Below are positions 48,968 through 60,570 of a stretch of DNA of 64,000 nucleotides, piece after piece. The stretch's first letter is position 1, and every line of letters starts with the position of its first letter. The position numbers and the translations under genes are program-made. The notes under the pieces are model-generated. The model was not told where the DNA came from. It made no database searches and worked only from the letters and a program-made list of their open reading frames with translations. Source of the stretch: Phaeosaccion multiseriatum (lineage: Eukaryota > Ochrophyta, other classes); contig OZ218965.1 in assembly GCA_965112735.1 (NCBI GenBank), positions 2,294,001 to 2,358,000 on the forward strand, read 5' to 3'.

Positions 48968-49806
48968 CATTTGACAGTTGACAGTGATATTTGACAGTGG
49001 GCGATGCAGCCACCTTCCCTTCTCTTCCTTTCCCACTCACGAGCTTCAGCTTCACCGCGTTGACTGCGCTCTCGCAACGAGAGCACCAAATCAACCAACC
49101 CCCAAACCTCACTTGCAAGCCCATCGCTTTCCTTCCATTCGCTCTCCTCTTGCTCGGACGTGTTGATGGCCATCCGCTGCCATCTGTCCTCGTGTCGTGT
49201 CATGAAAGGCACCGGAGGCGCGGTGGCTCTGTGCCTCCCCTGTGCTCTGCCCCCACCAGTCTACCCTCCCCCGCTGCTCCGGCGCCGCTACAACGGCACC
49301 ACCCCCCTTGGACGGCGTGTGTAGCCCTAGTTTAGAGCCCTAGTTTAGAGCCGTGGTACAGCCCTGTTACGGTACAGCGTGTCCAGTCCAGGTAGGATAG
49401 AGCGTGTACAGACCCCTTCCAGAGGCGCCTGCCGCTCGTGCGCGTCCCGCTCCCTACCCATCCTTTGTGGCAGGGGCATGAGTGGGAGCAATCAGCCCCT
49501 GCACTCCACGTCCCCCACCAGTCTTAACCCCAACCCGAAGCCCCTTATCCCCCCCCTCGGCAGACGTGTCGTGCCATTGGTGATGGCCGCCGCTGTCCCT
49601 CCTTCTCTGTACATGATGCTCCTTTCCTCCTCCTTTCGTATCAGCCCCCGCTGCCCCCCCTCAAGGCACCATCCTCCTCCCAGGTCTGATGGACCCCCTA
49701 TCCTGCCTAAGCACCCACCAAGCCCCCGTTCACTGCTCCGGCTTGCCCCGCCCCCGAGTAAGGCTCTCCCTACAGCTCTGCGCGTTGGCTCACTATCCCA
49801 GCCTGC

Positions 49807-49995
49807 CTACCACATGGGCCACCAGCTGCGCCTGGGCTCTTCGCTGTACTTCATGAGGGCCACATCGTTGTAACCGTTCTTGAACATCTCCACCTGAGAG
49901 GCAAAGCGTGAGAGCGCACCAAAGGTCAGGCGGGGCACACACACGTATGAATGATGGCACAACAAAGGCCTCTCCAAGGGAGCGTGCAGAGCCTC

Positions 49996-50028
<33 letters not shown>

Positions 50029-51987
50029 TAGACAGGCACTCTCTCTCGGCCTTCACTCTCACCTTCTGGTACGTCTTGGGGGGCAGCTTGTTGAGCAGCG
50101 CCGGATTCTCGTTGAGATGGGCCCTGAGCTTCTCCATCTCGGCGCGTGTGGTGGTGTGCATGACGCGCTCCGCCTCCCTCCTGCCCACGCGCTGGCAGCG
50201 GCTCCTCTCGCTGTGCAGCCACAAGTCCACGCGGTAGCGCCAATAGAGCACCGTGTCGAGGTACAGCAAGCCCAGCGCCAGGAGGGCGGCTGCCTGCAGG
50301 TCCGAGGCGCCGAGCAGAAGGTGGTAAACTCCAAAGGCCGTGAGGGCGCGGCGCAGGTTGGCCCTTGCGTTCGTCCACGAGCCGAACAGACCCAGCGAGT
50401 CCTGCTCCGCCACGCTAAAGGCCTGATACCAGTAAGTCAACATGATGCCCACGAAGGCCGAGGCGGCGAAGAAGGCCTTGCCCAGCCAGTCGTAACCCAT
50501 GGCCCCGTTGGACCAAAAGTAAAATGAGCCCCACAGGAGCATCTCCATGAAGGCCGCACCCTTGAGCGGTGTGAAGAATACGATGAGGAAGGAGAAGCCC
50601 GGGATGAAGGAGCCCCCGGGGAAGGCGCTGAGAAACTTGGCCTGCAGCTCCGAGTACGACAGGTAGGCCACGAGCAATGTACAGATGGTGGTGCCCGCCG
50701 CCGCCGAGAGGGCGTAGTGGAACAGGCGGGACGTGCTCAGGCTTGGCGTGAGGCAGATCACCAACAGGCCCATGGCCAGGTGCAGCACGTACACGGGCAG
50801 GTTTCCGGGCACCCATGCTGCCACGGACGGGGGCAGCGCCATGAAAGCGGCGTCCTTGAGAGCAGAGCTCTTGGGGCTGCTGATGGTCGGAGGAGAGGCC
50901 TCTGGCTGCAGCCACCTCGCCGCGCTGTCTGTGTCGACTGCCAAGCAGCCTCCGCGGAAAGGGCTCGTCCGCACCTGCACCCTGTCCCCCACACTCACAC
51001 ATCTGCCGCCCACTCCAAACCACCCCGAGCTGCTCCTGCTACTGTCCGATGTTCCGAGTGCACATGGGTATGACCACCGCCGGCCCAGGGGGGCGTCTTT
51101 GTAAGCGCACAGAGGCCCAGCGGCGGCCAACAGCCACGGAGGAAGGAGCTCGCATATCACGTCCTGAAGAGGGTAGGGCTCCTGCGAAAGCACCAGATGG
51201 CCCTGCTGGTCGATAGGCACGCGATCGACCTCCAATACGGCGTCGCTCCAGAGGAGGGACCACTTCGGCAAGAGGGGGAAGTGGAAGAGAGTTTCGGTTA
51301 GCGAGGAGGAGGAGGGGGAGGAGGAGGGAGGAGGGAGGAGGGAGGAGGAGGGAGGAGGAGGAGGAGGAGGAGGAGGAGGAGGAGGAGGAGGAGGAGGAGG
51401 AGGAGGAGGAGGAGGAGGAGGAGGAGGAGGAGAGATGACATTTGCTACACTGACCTCGCTCACACAGGACACCAGCCCCCGCCGCAACATGCCAGCGCCG
51501 CTGCCCGCACCGCTGGCCAACCACTGAGCCCACGGGGGAAGCCCCTCCATCGTGCTCTCGTTGCTGCCACTTGCCCCCTGCCGAGAGCACGGGAAGGTTT
51601 CAGGATTGGGAGGAATGCACGTGTGAGTCGCGGAGAGAAAAGAGAAAACGGGAGAGAGGAGCTGACCTCGTTGGCGTCGCCCGGCAGAGAGTTCACCCCG
51701 GAAGCCAGTCTCTTGGAAATGTGGTCTGCCACACCATTCAGCGAGCCGAGGACCTGCTCAGTCTCTGCTGCAGCGGCCCCCGCTAGCCCCCCCCCTTCCC
51801 CCGCACATGTCAGTACGCGGAAGCGCTCGCTGGAGAGCAGATCTTTGGGGATATTTCCCCCCAGGCCTTGGATACGGTGATGCTCTGCCCCGCCTCCCAT
51901 GGAAGCATCTTCCGCAACTGCAATGCACTGTCTTCCGAGAGAGATGATGCCCAGCAGCCCCACCGCCCCCGCGCCAGAAAGCCTCAT
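49807..51987 (-). CDS. NEMP-like multi-pass membrane protein
   Basis: Three exons on the minus strand: 51667-51987, 50063-51577, 49807-49893. All joins are phase 0 and predict 640 residues. A signal peptide (MRLSGAGAVGLLGIISLG) leads to a luminal region with a poly-Pro tract near residues 145-175. About five to seven hydrophobic helices follow, among them YVLHLAMGLLVICLTP, ALSAAAGTTICTLLVAYL, FIPGFSFLIVFFTP and LQAAALLALGLLYLDTVLYW. Then a basic helix (RVGRREAERVMHTTTRAEM) and a short tail. Signal peptide, luminal domain, membrane core and charged C-terminal region match the layout of NEMP (TMEM194) nuclear-envelope proteins. The residue-level match is weak, so the name is tentative. Confidence 0.6.
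51357..51432. repeat. (GGA)n triplet tract encoding poly-Pro
   Basis: About 25 perfect GGA triplets, preceded by interrupted GGAGGGA copies from 51306. Read on the minus strand they give a poly-Pro stretch in the luminal part of the NEMP-like protein. Confidence 0.95.
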
Positions 51988-52122
51988 GGCCCAGAGCACC
52001 CGGCCAACACCCTTGAGGAAGAAGGCTTGTCTGTGTGGAGAGAAAGCAGAGAAAGACGGAACGGGGATAGAGTAAAGCGAGAGAGAGAGAGGAGAGACGC
52101 AAAAAAAATCCCTGACTTATCA

Positions 52123-52161
<39 letters not shown>

Positions 52162-52444
52162 GAGGATGAGCAGAGTGAGACGCAGATAGTTCGTTCCTTG
52201 TGCCTTACTACGGAGCTTGAAGGGAGCTTGCATCGATACCGTTGCCGTCGGGCAAAGAAGCCGTTCTTACTCTTCAGGGGGAGGTGAAGGCCAGGGACCG
52301 AGTTTGTTCAGAAGAGTTCACATGGGCGAACGGAAGAGGGCGAGCCTGTCGAGACGGTAAGGCAGGCTCGCTCTGGCAAGAGGGGAGACGCTTGGACAGC
52401 TGCCCGCTGAAGCTGCTGTCGCAAACAGTGGGTGAGCTGTAAAC
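51988..52444. promoter_or_regulatory. Bidirectional promoter region NEMP-like / membralin
   Basis: 457 bp between divergent starts. It contains an A run at 52100-52107, a CA run (52121-52140) followed by a GA run (52141-52161). No gene is supported. Confidence 0.4.
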
Positions 52445-55040
52445 ATGGAGTTCGAGAGAGGTGAGGTGGGGGGGAAAACGTAGGCAAGGCCTCCCAGGGA
52501 GACTGTGTGTTGGAGGGGCAAGACTGTGTGCTGTGGGGTGTCGCTGAGACGCGTGTGAGGATGGCAGGAGCTCCTGTTTGACTTGATGAGCTCCGGTGAC
52601 GCAAGGGAGACGAGGAATACATAATTAGCCAGCCCGCTTGAGCCGGTACTCTCTCCACTTCCTTCCCTGACGCATGATTGTCCCTCCCTCGCCCGCGAGC
52701 AGCGCTGTTCCGCGTCTACGACCGAAGCCTGGAGAGCTGTCGAGATGCCAAGGGCATGTGTCGCCTGCTTCAGGGGCTGGCGCTAGGCATGGGCCTGGCC
52801 ATCGTGGCGGCCATGGCCTGGCTGCACATGTCCTTCGTGAGCCAGGAGGGCTGCCTGGCCTCGGTGCTGGAGACGGAGGCCTCGCGACTCGGGATACTCA
52901 TAGCGCCGCTCAATGACTCTGTGCCTTCGCTGCAGCCACCGGCAGAGGGGGGGGGGCACGCTCACATCAACACGACGGCGGCTGTTGACGGTATCGACGG
53001 AGCCAACTGCACCAGTCGGGGCCAGGAGGAGGAGGAAGACGAGGCAGAGGAGCAGACCACTGTGGTGCTCAAGTCAGGCTATTCGCTGCCGACAGACATT
53101 ATCATAGACATTCGGTTGACACCGAGAGAGGAGGAGAAGGCGAGGGAGCGGCGGGATACTGAGGCTGGCGGTAGAGGTAGGGAGGCAGGAAGGGGCCTCA
53201 AGCGAGGGGCAAAGAGGCATGAGGGCGCAGACCGCGAGGGAGGGGTGGGGAAGGCCGAGGCCAACCGGACTAGCAACCCCGTGCAGGGGGGGGGGGGGGA
53301 CACGAACAGCACCGGCACCAGCGGCAGCTGCGACAGGGACGGAGACACGGCGAAGGACGACTTCGGGGCGGATTACACCTTCGCGTTCCAGGGGGGCGCC
53401 CTTCTGCTGCCGCCAATGACCAGGGTCAGGTGAGGAAGGGCGCCGGAAGGGCCTGTCTCTCTCGAGCTCTGTCCGAAGAAGGGGAGGGGGAAAGGAGGCG
53501 GCCGTCTGCTTGCGCGTTTCGTTTCCTGCGGCGAGAAAGGACATTGATGACGTGGCGCTCTCTCTCCCGTCCCCCTCTTCTCCAGACACGGCTTCACCAC
53601 GTTGAACCTGACGCTGGATAGCGGCGAGTGCTTCGGAGGACCCTTCACTCGCACGCTGCTCTCCGCCGCGGGGTACGACGTGCCGCTACTCAACTCCGCC
53701 ATGCTCTCCTTCCGCAGGGAGGGCATGCTCGTCAACCGCCGCTCCAAGGAGGAGTGGTGGTGGTCCGACGGAAGCATGCCCCCCCGGGAGGGCTACGGCC
53801 TGCTCACCCGCCTGGGCCTGAAGCTTCTCGCACTGGTGCGGGGCGTCGTGTCCTTCATCATGCTCACCACGGTGACCTCACTCATCGTGCGCGTGTTGCT
53901 GAGCAGCGGGGTAGTGATCATGTTTCCTCTGTTCCTGCTGTTGGAGCGGCTCAGCGTCGAGGGGGTGGACTTCCACATGCTTGCTCAGTCGTACCCGTGG
54001 CTGGGCATGCCCCTGGCGCTGCTGCGGAGGGACAACAAACCCGTGGGGCCGTTCATCATGGGGCACCTCTCGCAGGTTACGACTTGTTGGCTTATTCTTA
54101 TTCTTATTCTTATTCCTTGTGCCTTGTGACGCGCTTTTCGTTTACTTAACGTCCCTCCTGCACTCTGACCCCCCCGTCTCCTTCATCCCTCCCGCGTTGT
54201 GCTGTCCTGACCTTCCTTGCCCATATGCCCGTGTATCCCCCCCCCCTCTGTCCTTAGGTGCTCGTGTTCTACGGCATGTACAATGCGTGCCAGCTGGCAT
54301 GGAGCGTGTGGCTCTACGACCGGGCCATGTCTCAGGCGGTGGAGGTGCTGCTCTTCGGAGGCGTGATGATCTGGGAGTACTTCTCCCTCATCTTCGTGCG
54401 CAGCCGCCAGGGCATCCTCTTCTTCCCGCGCCTGACCTTCCTCTACTTCCTCCTCTTCCACCTCTACTTCTACTCCTTCTCGCACTCCTTCGCCGGCCTC
54501 GCACTGATGGCGTGCGCGTTCTTCTTCGCCCACGCCTGTCTCTTCACTGTGGAGCGCCTCGAGCTGCCCGCCCTGGCCAGCGGGGAGGTCACCTTCGAGC
54601 ACCCTCGGGCGCTGTTTGTGGAACTGCCGTGGCCGCAGCCCCCCTGGGCGGAGTCTCTGGTGCCGCCCATGTGGTCCCTCTTTGTGCCGCCCAATGCTCA
54701 GGTCACGGGCGTGTACAGCCAGGTAGTGCCAGAGCGGCCGGGCGGGGGAGGAGGAGGAGGAGGGGGAGGGGGAGGAGAAGCAGCAACGTTAGCAGCGGCA
54801 GCAGGAGGGGCAGGAGCCGCGGCAGGACAAGAGGAGGGCAGCCGGGAGGGGCCAAACGATAGAGACGGAGACGAGGTAGACGAGGACGACGTCGCGGAGG
54901 AGGAGGAGGGGGAGGAGGAGGAGGAGCGGCGGCCGCTGCGGAGGGGGCGGCAGAGCGGCCGGGGAGGGAGAGGAGGGGCGTTACCGCAAGCTTCCCCGCG
55001 GCGCCGCAGGCGAGGAGGGGGGGACATAGAGATGGGCTGA
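52445..55040 (+). CDS. TMEM259: Membralin (TMEM259)-like protein
   Basis: Four exons: 52445-52460, 52703-53429, 53586-54075, 54258-55040. Phases 1, 2 and 0 fit and predict 671 residues. The first coding exon is only 16 nt (MEFER plus one base), yet it joins to ALFRVYDRSLESCRDAKG, like the membralin N-terminus. A first helix (GMGLAIVAAMAWLHMSFV) is followed by a large luminal domain. LNLTLDSGECFGGPFTRTLL parallels the membralin VTLDPETDQCFGDGFSRLLL. Later helices include TTVTSLIVRVLLSSGVVIMF and LTFLYFLLFHLYFYSF, ending in VERLELPAL. Known role: ER membrane protein linked to ERAD. The luminal domain carries an Arg/Gly-rich insert, and the cytosolic tail is acidic then Arg-rich. Confidence 0.85.
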
Positions 55041-55917
55041 GCGCTGATAGAAAGGCGATAGAAAGGCCGCTGGCGTGTCGAGAGGGACTAATCCACTCTC
55101 TGTCCATTGAATAAAGCCTGGCTCCATGTACTACTGTCTTGCTTTACTCCTTCTTCCTTGTGCATGCTGTCGCTCGACCAGCGCTTAGACAATGGGGGGA
55201 GGGGGCTTCTGCCTCATGCCTCTGTTTACATAGAGCTCAGCTGGAGAGGCCTCCTGCCTCCGCCCACTTCCACCCACTCGACGCGACTTCCCGGCTCGAC
55301 TCCCCTAATGCCCTCACTGTCCTCACTGAGCGTCTCCGCTTCCACGTAGAGGTTCGAGGCGAAACACCAAAGGTCCTTTGCGCAGTTGGGCATCCAAGGG
55401 TTGTGGGAGGCCCAGTGGTCAACTCCTCCTGAGCCCTCCTCACCTCTCCAAGTCCCGACCGAGTCACGCCCATACTGCTGCTGGTGTATCACCAACTGCT
55501 ACTGCTGCTCTCCAGAGGCATCCGCGCGACAGCCACCCCTAGAGGGGGAGGCATGGTCGACAGGGCGACGGGAGGCATCCACACAGACGCCGCTTCTCCG
55601 CATCGCGTGGCCGGGGCTGGTGTGGGGCTCCTCTCGGGTCGGGTGAGCACTGCTCCGAGGGCCGCTGTAAAGGAGGCGGCGAGGGACCTCATCCCCAATA
55701 AGCTCTCTCTCCTGCTCTTCCGCGGCTCGATCAACAACTGGCGGTGTCGGTTGTTGCACCATGCCCCCCCCTGTCATTTCGGGCTGGCTGAGAGGTGATG
55801 ATCATTCATCACCAAGAGGGGCGGAGAGAGGTCCCTCCGTATCGCCTTAACAGGCAAGGCAAGCCAAGCCATGCTGAGTCAAGTCAAGGCCAGCCAAGCC
55901 CAGTAAGTCGAGTGGAG
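55041..55917. other. Convergent intergenic region, about 0.88 kb
   Basis: Lies between the stops of membralin (plus) and the CFAP96-like gene (minus). It begins with an AATAAA at 55110-55115, 70 bp after the membralin stop. Near 55855-55905 is a short degenerate AGCCAAGC/GTCAAG repeat. Open frames here are not exon-like. Confidence 0.5.
55110..55115 (+). terminator. Probable poly(A) signal of the membralin gene
   Basis: AATAAA lies 70 bp after the TGA stop of the membralin-like gene. Confidence 0.5.
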
Positions 55918-56856
55918 TTAACCCCCCCCCCTGTCCTCCTTGTCCTCCTTGTCCAGCCTCGGCCTGTGGGAGGCGCTGAGCCGTTTCGGCCGGAGGGCGA
56001 AGTAGACCCACCCGTCGCCGCCCGACAAGCCCCACTCGGGCGGGGCGGGGGTGAGGCCATGGGCACGAGGGACATCCCCACTGCGCGCCCACGTGTTCAT
56101 GTAGGCTGACAAGGGTGGGGAGAGGAGGAGGAGGAGGAGGAGGAGGAGGAGGAGGAGGAGGAGGAGGAGGAGTAGGCGTGGTATGGCGTGAGTGGGTCGA
56201 AGGTGCTGCGCTGCCTCACAGCGTGGCTGGGGCCTACCTTTGAGGGCCCTTTTGCTGTCCACGGAGCGTTCCTCGAACTTGACCACGATCATGTCTGCTC
56301 GAGTCACCAACACGGAGAAGTCGCAGTCGTCCCTGCCGGGACACACATCGGACAGGGCCGGGGATAGAGGGCCGAAGGAGAGGGAGAAAGGAACAGTCAG
56401 AGCCAGCTGGAGTAGCCTCTGGTGGCCCTGCTGTGCTCGCCGACCCACACTCACCAGTCTGCCCCCAGCTTGGCGAAGATCTCCTTAACGATGTCTCTGA
56501 GCCTCCCCCGCCCCTTCTCGTGCAGCTTGGCCACGCCTGGGGGTCGGAAAGCCCCTGCCCCTGTGGTTCCGTCCCTCTTGCCCCGGCCTGGTACCCTCTT
56601 GGCCTCGTTCTTGATATACGGGTCCCCCACATTGTTGGTGGGGAAGTCGCTGACCTCGTCCCCCCAGATGAGCATGGGCTCGAACTTCTCTCTGCGAGAC
56701 GACACACTGGCCACAAAAGCACTCGGCGACACCCGCTTTGCCAGAGATTGCCTGATAGAGGGAGGAGAACAGGAGGGGAGGTAGTGAGGAGGTGGCCTGT
56801 TGCCTGTTTCTTCGCTCTATCTCTCTCTTACAATGCACGTGAAAAGAGAGGCAGAG

Positions 56857-56922
<66 letters not shown>

Positions 56923-57459
56923 ACACATACACACACATACACACACCTCCTCGCCTCCTTCCTGAGGTCCTCCGGAATGCTGTAAGGTGAGTGGAAGTAC
57001 TCAAACTCCTTGAACAGCCCGTGCGGCTTGATGGTGCGGTGCCCGGCATTCCCCGCCCCGGCAGGCGTGAAGGAGTCGCTGGGCGCGGCCATGAGGTTGT
57101 CGTGTGTGAGGCGAGTCACGCTGCGGCGGATGGCGTCCGGCTTGACGTGCCAGGGAAGGCCTGCCAGAGACGTGAAAGACGTCGGGCGAAAGGCCTCTCT
57201 GATGCGTTGGCCCTCGAGCTGGATTGGGAAGGAGCAAGGGATTGGAGGTGAGAACCATACTATCCATCGACAAGTGCCTCGCAAGCCTCCACACGCTCAC
57301 CTGGAGATCTCCCTTGAGCAAAGTCGTGACATTTGACTTGATGTAGCGAGGCACGTCTTCGCTCCCCTGCGGCTGCTGCTCCTTCTGCTGCTGCAGCTCC
57401 TGCTGCTGGACCTGCTGTGACCCTCCTGAGGCGGGGGCTCCCCAGCCACCGCTGGCCAT
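55918..57459 (-). CDS. Possible CFAP96/DUF4586-like flagellar protein
   Basis: Five exons on the minus strand: 57301-57459, 56947-57218, 56455-56751, 56238-56332, 55918-56105. Phases 0, 2, 2 and 1 join and predict 336 residues. A Gln-rich start is followed by a Pro/Gly/aromatic-rich, helix-poor chain: IREAFRPTSF, LAGLPWHVKPDAIRRS, LFKEFEYFHSPYS, VGDPYIKNEAKRVPGRGK, GAGAFRPPGVAKLHEKGRG. Next comes a compact segment, DDCDFSVLVTRADMIVVKFE. The repeated FRP / G-x-FRPPG blocks and FEYF recall CFAP96 (UPF0602/C4orf47), an axonemal microtubule-associated protein. I am not sure of this name. The exon 2 donor abuts a 90-bp AC repeat. It is divergent from SPO11 with 158 bp between starts. Confidence 0.6.
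56857..56946. repeat. (AC)n microsatellite at an intron donor
   Basis: About 45 AC units with a few AT interruptions. On the minus strand it is (GT)n and begins directly at the donor GTGTGT of intron 2. Confidence 0.95.
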
Positions 57460-57617
57460 ACTCTTGCTTCTCCCGCCCTCTGCCTCTTAGAAGGTGGAAG
57501 GTGCGAAAAGAAATTGAAACGCTCACAAACGGAAACTGAAACTGGATGGGCTCTTGATAAGGCGGGAAGCGGATCATGATTATTACCACATAACCACGAT
57601 CACACGCTGCTCCAGAT
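57460..57617. promoter_or_regulatory. Bidirectional promoter region CFAP96-like / SPO11
   Basis: 158 bp between divergent ATGs, AT-richer than its surroundings. It has three GAAA-rich blocks (GAAATTGAAACG, GGAAACTGAAACTGG) near 57510-57545. Confidence 0.4.
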
Positions 57618-60570
57618 ATGCTCCGTGCTTCTCCACTTCATGATGAGCGCGATGAGGAAAGGAGCTGGCGTAAGATGGAGCAAGTGCTGACGTCCATCTT
57701 TGTGCAAGTGGCCGAAAGGAAACTAGCCTGCCCCTTCCGCCACTTTCCGCACCCTCCTGCTGCTGGCGCGACTGGTGCGACTGGCGCTGCTGACAGGGCT
57801 GAGAGGGCTTGTGCCGCTGGCGACGAAGGGCAAGAGGAGTGTGTTTCTGCTGCTGCCGCCGCCGCATTCACTTCCTCGCTGACGAGTAGGGCTCCAGTTG
57901 TTGCTGGTGCTGCCGCGCGAGAGGAAGCTGTGTGGCATGGTGGGGGGTGGAAAGGGAAGTCCATGCGAGTGGTGTCGAAGAAACAAGCGCTAGATACTGC
58001 GACAGGAGCGGAGGCACTTGCGGCCTTGGGCCGCCTCACCTCCTTCGCGATCGGTAAGATGGACTGGCTGGAACGGGAGCCAAAGCGTGTCGTAGGTTCG
58101 CATGTCCAGCCACGGCAGGCAGGCGGGCAGCAGAATGATCGAGCAGACAGTGGCGATGGCTATCAAGACGTTGGCACTTTGCTTTCTTAACCCGTTTCCT
58201 TCTTGTTTCTCGTTGGTTTGCTCTAATGTGCTTCTTCCTCCTCGCAGTGCTGGAGTCAGCGTTCTCTCGGCTCGGCGGGGGAGGAGGCAAGCCCGGGTCC
58301 ACGACCTTCGTGAGCCAGCGGCAGGTCTACTACTCCCAGAAGAACCACTTCGAGAGCCAGACGAGGTGCAATCGTGCCATCCAACAGGCTGCGGGGTGGC
58401 TGGCAGAGCCGAGGCACCTGCTTGGCATCACGGCAACCAGCAGAGGTGAGGAGCGAGCGAGGAGCGAGTGGCAGGCACCCAGGCAGAGGGGGGCGAAAGG
58501 GCCGCGGCGTCCACGAAAGGCAGAGAGATAGACAGCGAGTGCCTCACAGCTACACACAGACTTTCGCGCGTGATACTATGATACTTCCTTTCACCTCGCC
58601 CTCGAACCCTCTCCTCACTGCCTCCGAGCTTCTCCCTCGCTCTGTTTCTACACGCCGCTTCCCCGATTCGCTACCTGATCCTCGGCGGCTCCTGCTCAGC
58701 CTCACTCTCGTTCCCGCTCCGCTGCCCCCTCCTACAGGCTTTTACGCAGGCAGGGTGCGCGTGAGGAGGCACGGCTCAGACGACGCGGACTGGCGGGACG
58801 GACGCATTGCCGCACTGCCCATAGAGGTGTGTGCGTGTGTGTGCGTGTTTGTGACTTTCTGCATGGGTGCGTGCATGCGTTCCTCGACTCGCGCCTGCCT
58901 CGACTCTGGTCCTACCATCGCCCACTCACCGCCAGGCCAGGCTAAAACGTTTGAATGGTGCCGCTCGGCCCGTACCCATAGGCCGCCCCCCTTCCCTTCC
59001 CTTCCCTTCCCTTCCCTTCCCTTCCCTTCCCTTCCCTTCCCTTCCCTTCCCTTCCCTTCCCTTCCCTTCCCGTCCCTTCCCGGCCGCTGCCCCCTCCAGA
59101 GCGACTTCATCCTGCACCGCATGGACGTGGTGAGCGATGCCAGGCTGCTGCTCGTGGTGGAGAAGGAGAGTGTGTTCAAGTACCTCTGCGAGGAGGGCTT
59201 CTTCGACACCATCCCCTGCATCCTCGTCACGGGGATGGGCTTCCCGTCCGTTGCGGTAGGCAGCCGTAGGCCCAAGCTAGGGGGGCTTGGCTTGGCTCTG
59301 CCCTCCCCCGCCTGACCGCCGGCCTACCGTTGCCTCGCCCCTCCCTCCCCCCCCCAGGCCCGCGCCCTTGTGCATGGGCTCAGCACCGCCCTCTCCCTCC
59401 CTGTGCTGGGCCTTGCGGACTGCAACCCCTCGGGTGCGAGCCTGCTCAACGTGTACAAGCATGGCGCGCGCTCCACACCAAGGGCAAGGCTCGTGTACGC
59501 CAAGAAGGTATGCGAAGGGATGGCGGCGAAAAGCAGCGGGTTAGCTCAGCGACGGCTGCCTGCCTCATCACACGTCGTGTGCCAGTTTGCTCTTCTGCCT
59601 CCTCCTCGCTTTGTCCTGCCGCCTTACCCACTGCCTCGCTTTGTTCAGTACGCCGTGCCTCACCTCAAGTGGCTGGGCCTCCGCCCCTCCCAGCTCCGAG
59701 CGTTGCACATCGGTGAGTCTTGTGCAGGAGGAGTCGCGCTTCTCTCCCCCCCCCTCATGTCCCAATCTCTGCGTGGCCCTGGCTCCCCTCCCCTCCCCTC
59801 CCCTCCCCTCCCCTCCCCTCCCCTCCCCTCCCCTCCCCTCCCCTCCCCTCCCTTCCCCTCCTCTCCTCTCCTCTCCTCTCCTTTCCCCTCCTCTCCCCTC
59901 CGCAGCCGATACGCACTTCCAGACGCTGAGCACGCGGGACATCGCCATCACGCGAGGCATGCTGTGCGCGGCCAGAGATGCCATGGACGCTCGCGCTGCG
60001 GCTGAGGAGAAAAGGCGTCAGCAATGGCTGCGGCGGGGGGAGGAGGAGAAGGAGGAGGGGGAGGAGAGCGGTGGCGACTACTACGGCGTAAGCGCTGCTG
60101 CGTCTTTCCGGGCGCCGGCGCCAGGAGAAACGCACAATGAGCAGGACGAATCGACGGCAATGGAGGAGGACCCGCCGGCAGTGGAGGCGCATCGGCTGCC
60201 ATCCCAGTGTCGGCACGTGCAAAGCCAGACGCCGCAGCAGGACCAGACGCCGCAGCAGGACCAGGGGCAGCGCCGACAAGGCCAGCTCGGCGAGGAGCAG
60301 ACGCAGGAGGCGGGCGGGGCGGAGTCCTCCGCTCCTGGTGCCGTGGCGGCGGCGGTGGGGAGGCTGAGGACAACCCCCATGGAGGAACAGGAGGGAAACC
60401 CCCTATGGCTCGACGAGCTAGAGTTCTTCGCAGAGGGAGAAGAGCGCGGCGCGTGGAGGGACATGGACGGGGCCGAGGTGGGCTGCAAGCTCGAGATTGA
60501 GGCCCTGCACGACGGAGGCCTCTTCCTGAGGTATCTGCAGCGGGCCATCCTCAGAGAAGATTTCATCTGA
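57618..60570 (+). CDS. SPO11: SPO11-type meiotic DNA transesterase (Topo VIA family)
   Basis: Seven exons: 57618-58053, 58248-58445, 58738-58826, 59100-59255, 59358-59507, 59649-59712, 59906-60570. All phases fit and predict 585 residues. The winged-helix part has SQRQVYYSQ; the catalytic Tyr is Y173 or, by alignment, Y174. The Toprim part has VVEKESVFKYL (metal Glu), PCILVTGMGFPSVAAR, GLADCNPSG and VPHLKWLGLRPSQL, all SPO11 landmarks. In the DxD position the second Asp is Asn (DCN). Function: makes meiotic double-strand breaks with a TopoVIB-like partner. The first 145 residues have an Ala-rich linker. The last exon adds about 170 low-complexity residues (Gln/Glu/Ala) after the core, then ends FLRYLQRAILREDFI. 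Confidence 0.9.
58989..59072. repeat. (CCCTT)n pentamer array in SPO11 intron 3
   Basis: About 16 perfect CCCTT units, ending about 27 bp before the acceptor of exon 4. Confidence 0.95.
59784..59902. repeat. (CCCCT)n pentamer array in SPO11 intron 6
   Basis: About 14 CCCCT units followed by CTCCT and CTTTC variants, running right up to the exon 7 acceptor. Confidence 0.95.

Larger units (their letters stand above)
48534..49806. other. Convergent intergenic region, about 1.27 kb
   Basis: Lies between the sAC stop and the stop of the NEMP-like gene. It holds a polyadenylation-type AATAAA at 48672-48677 for sAC and a GACAGT hexamer array at 48937-48967. It also has two copies of GCCCTAGTTTAGA near 49324-49348. 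No gene is supported. Confidence 0.5.

Noticed and set aside
60081-60566. Minus-strand open frame across the SPO11 last exon
   Set aside because: The plus-strand frame continues directly from a phased acceptor and ends the SPO11 protein; the reverse frame has no domain.
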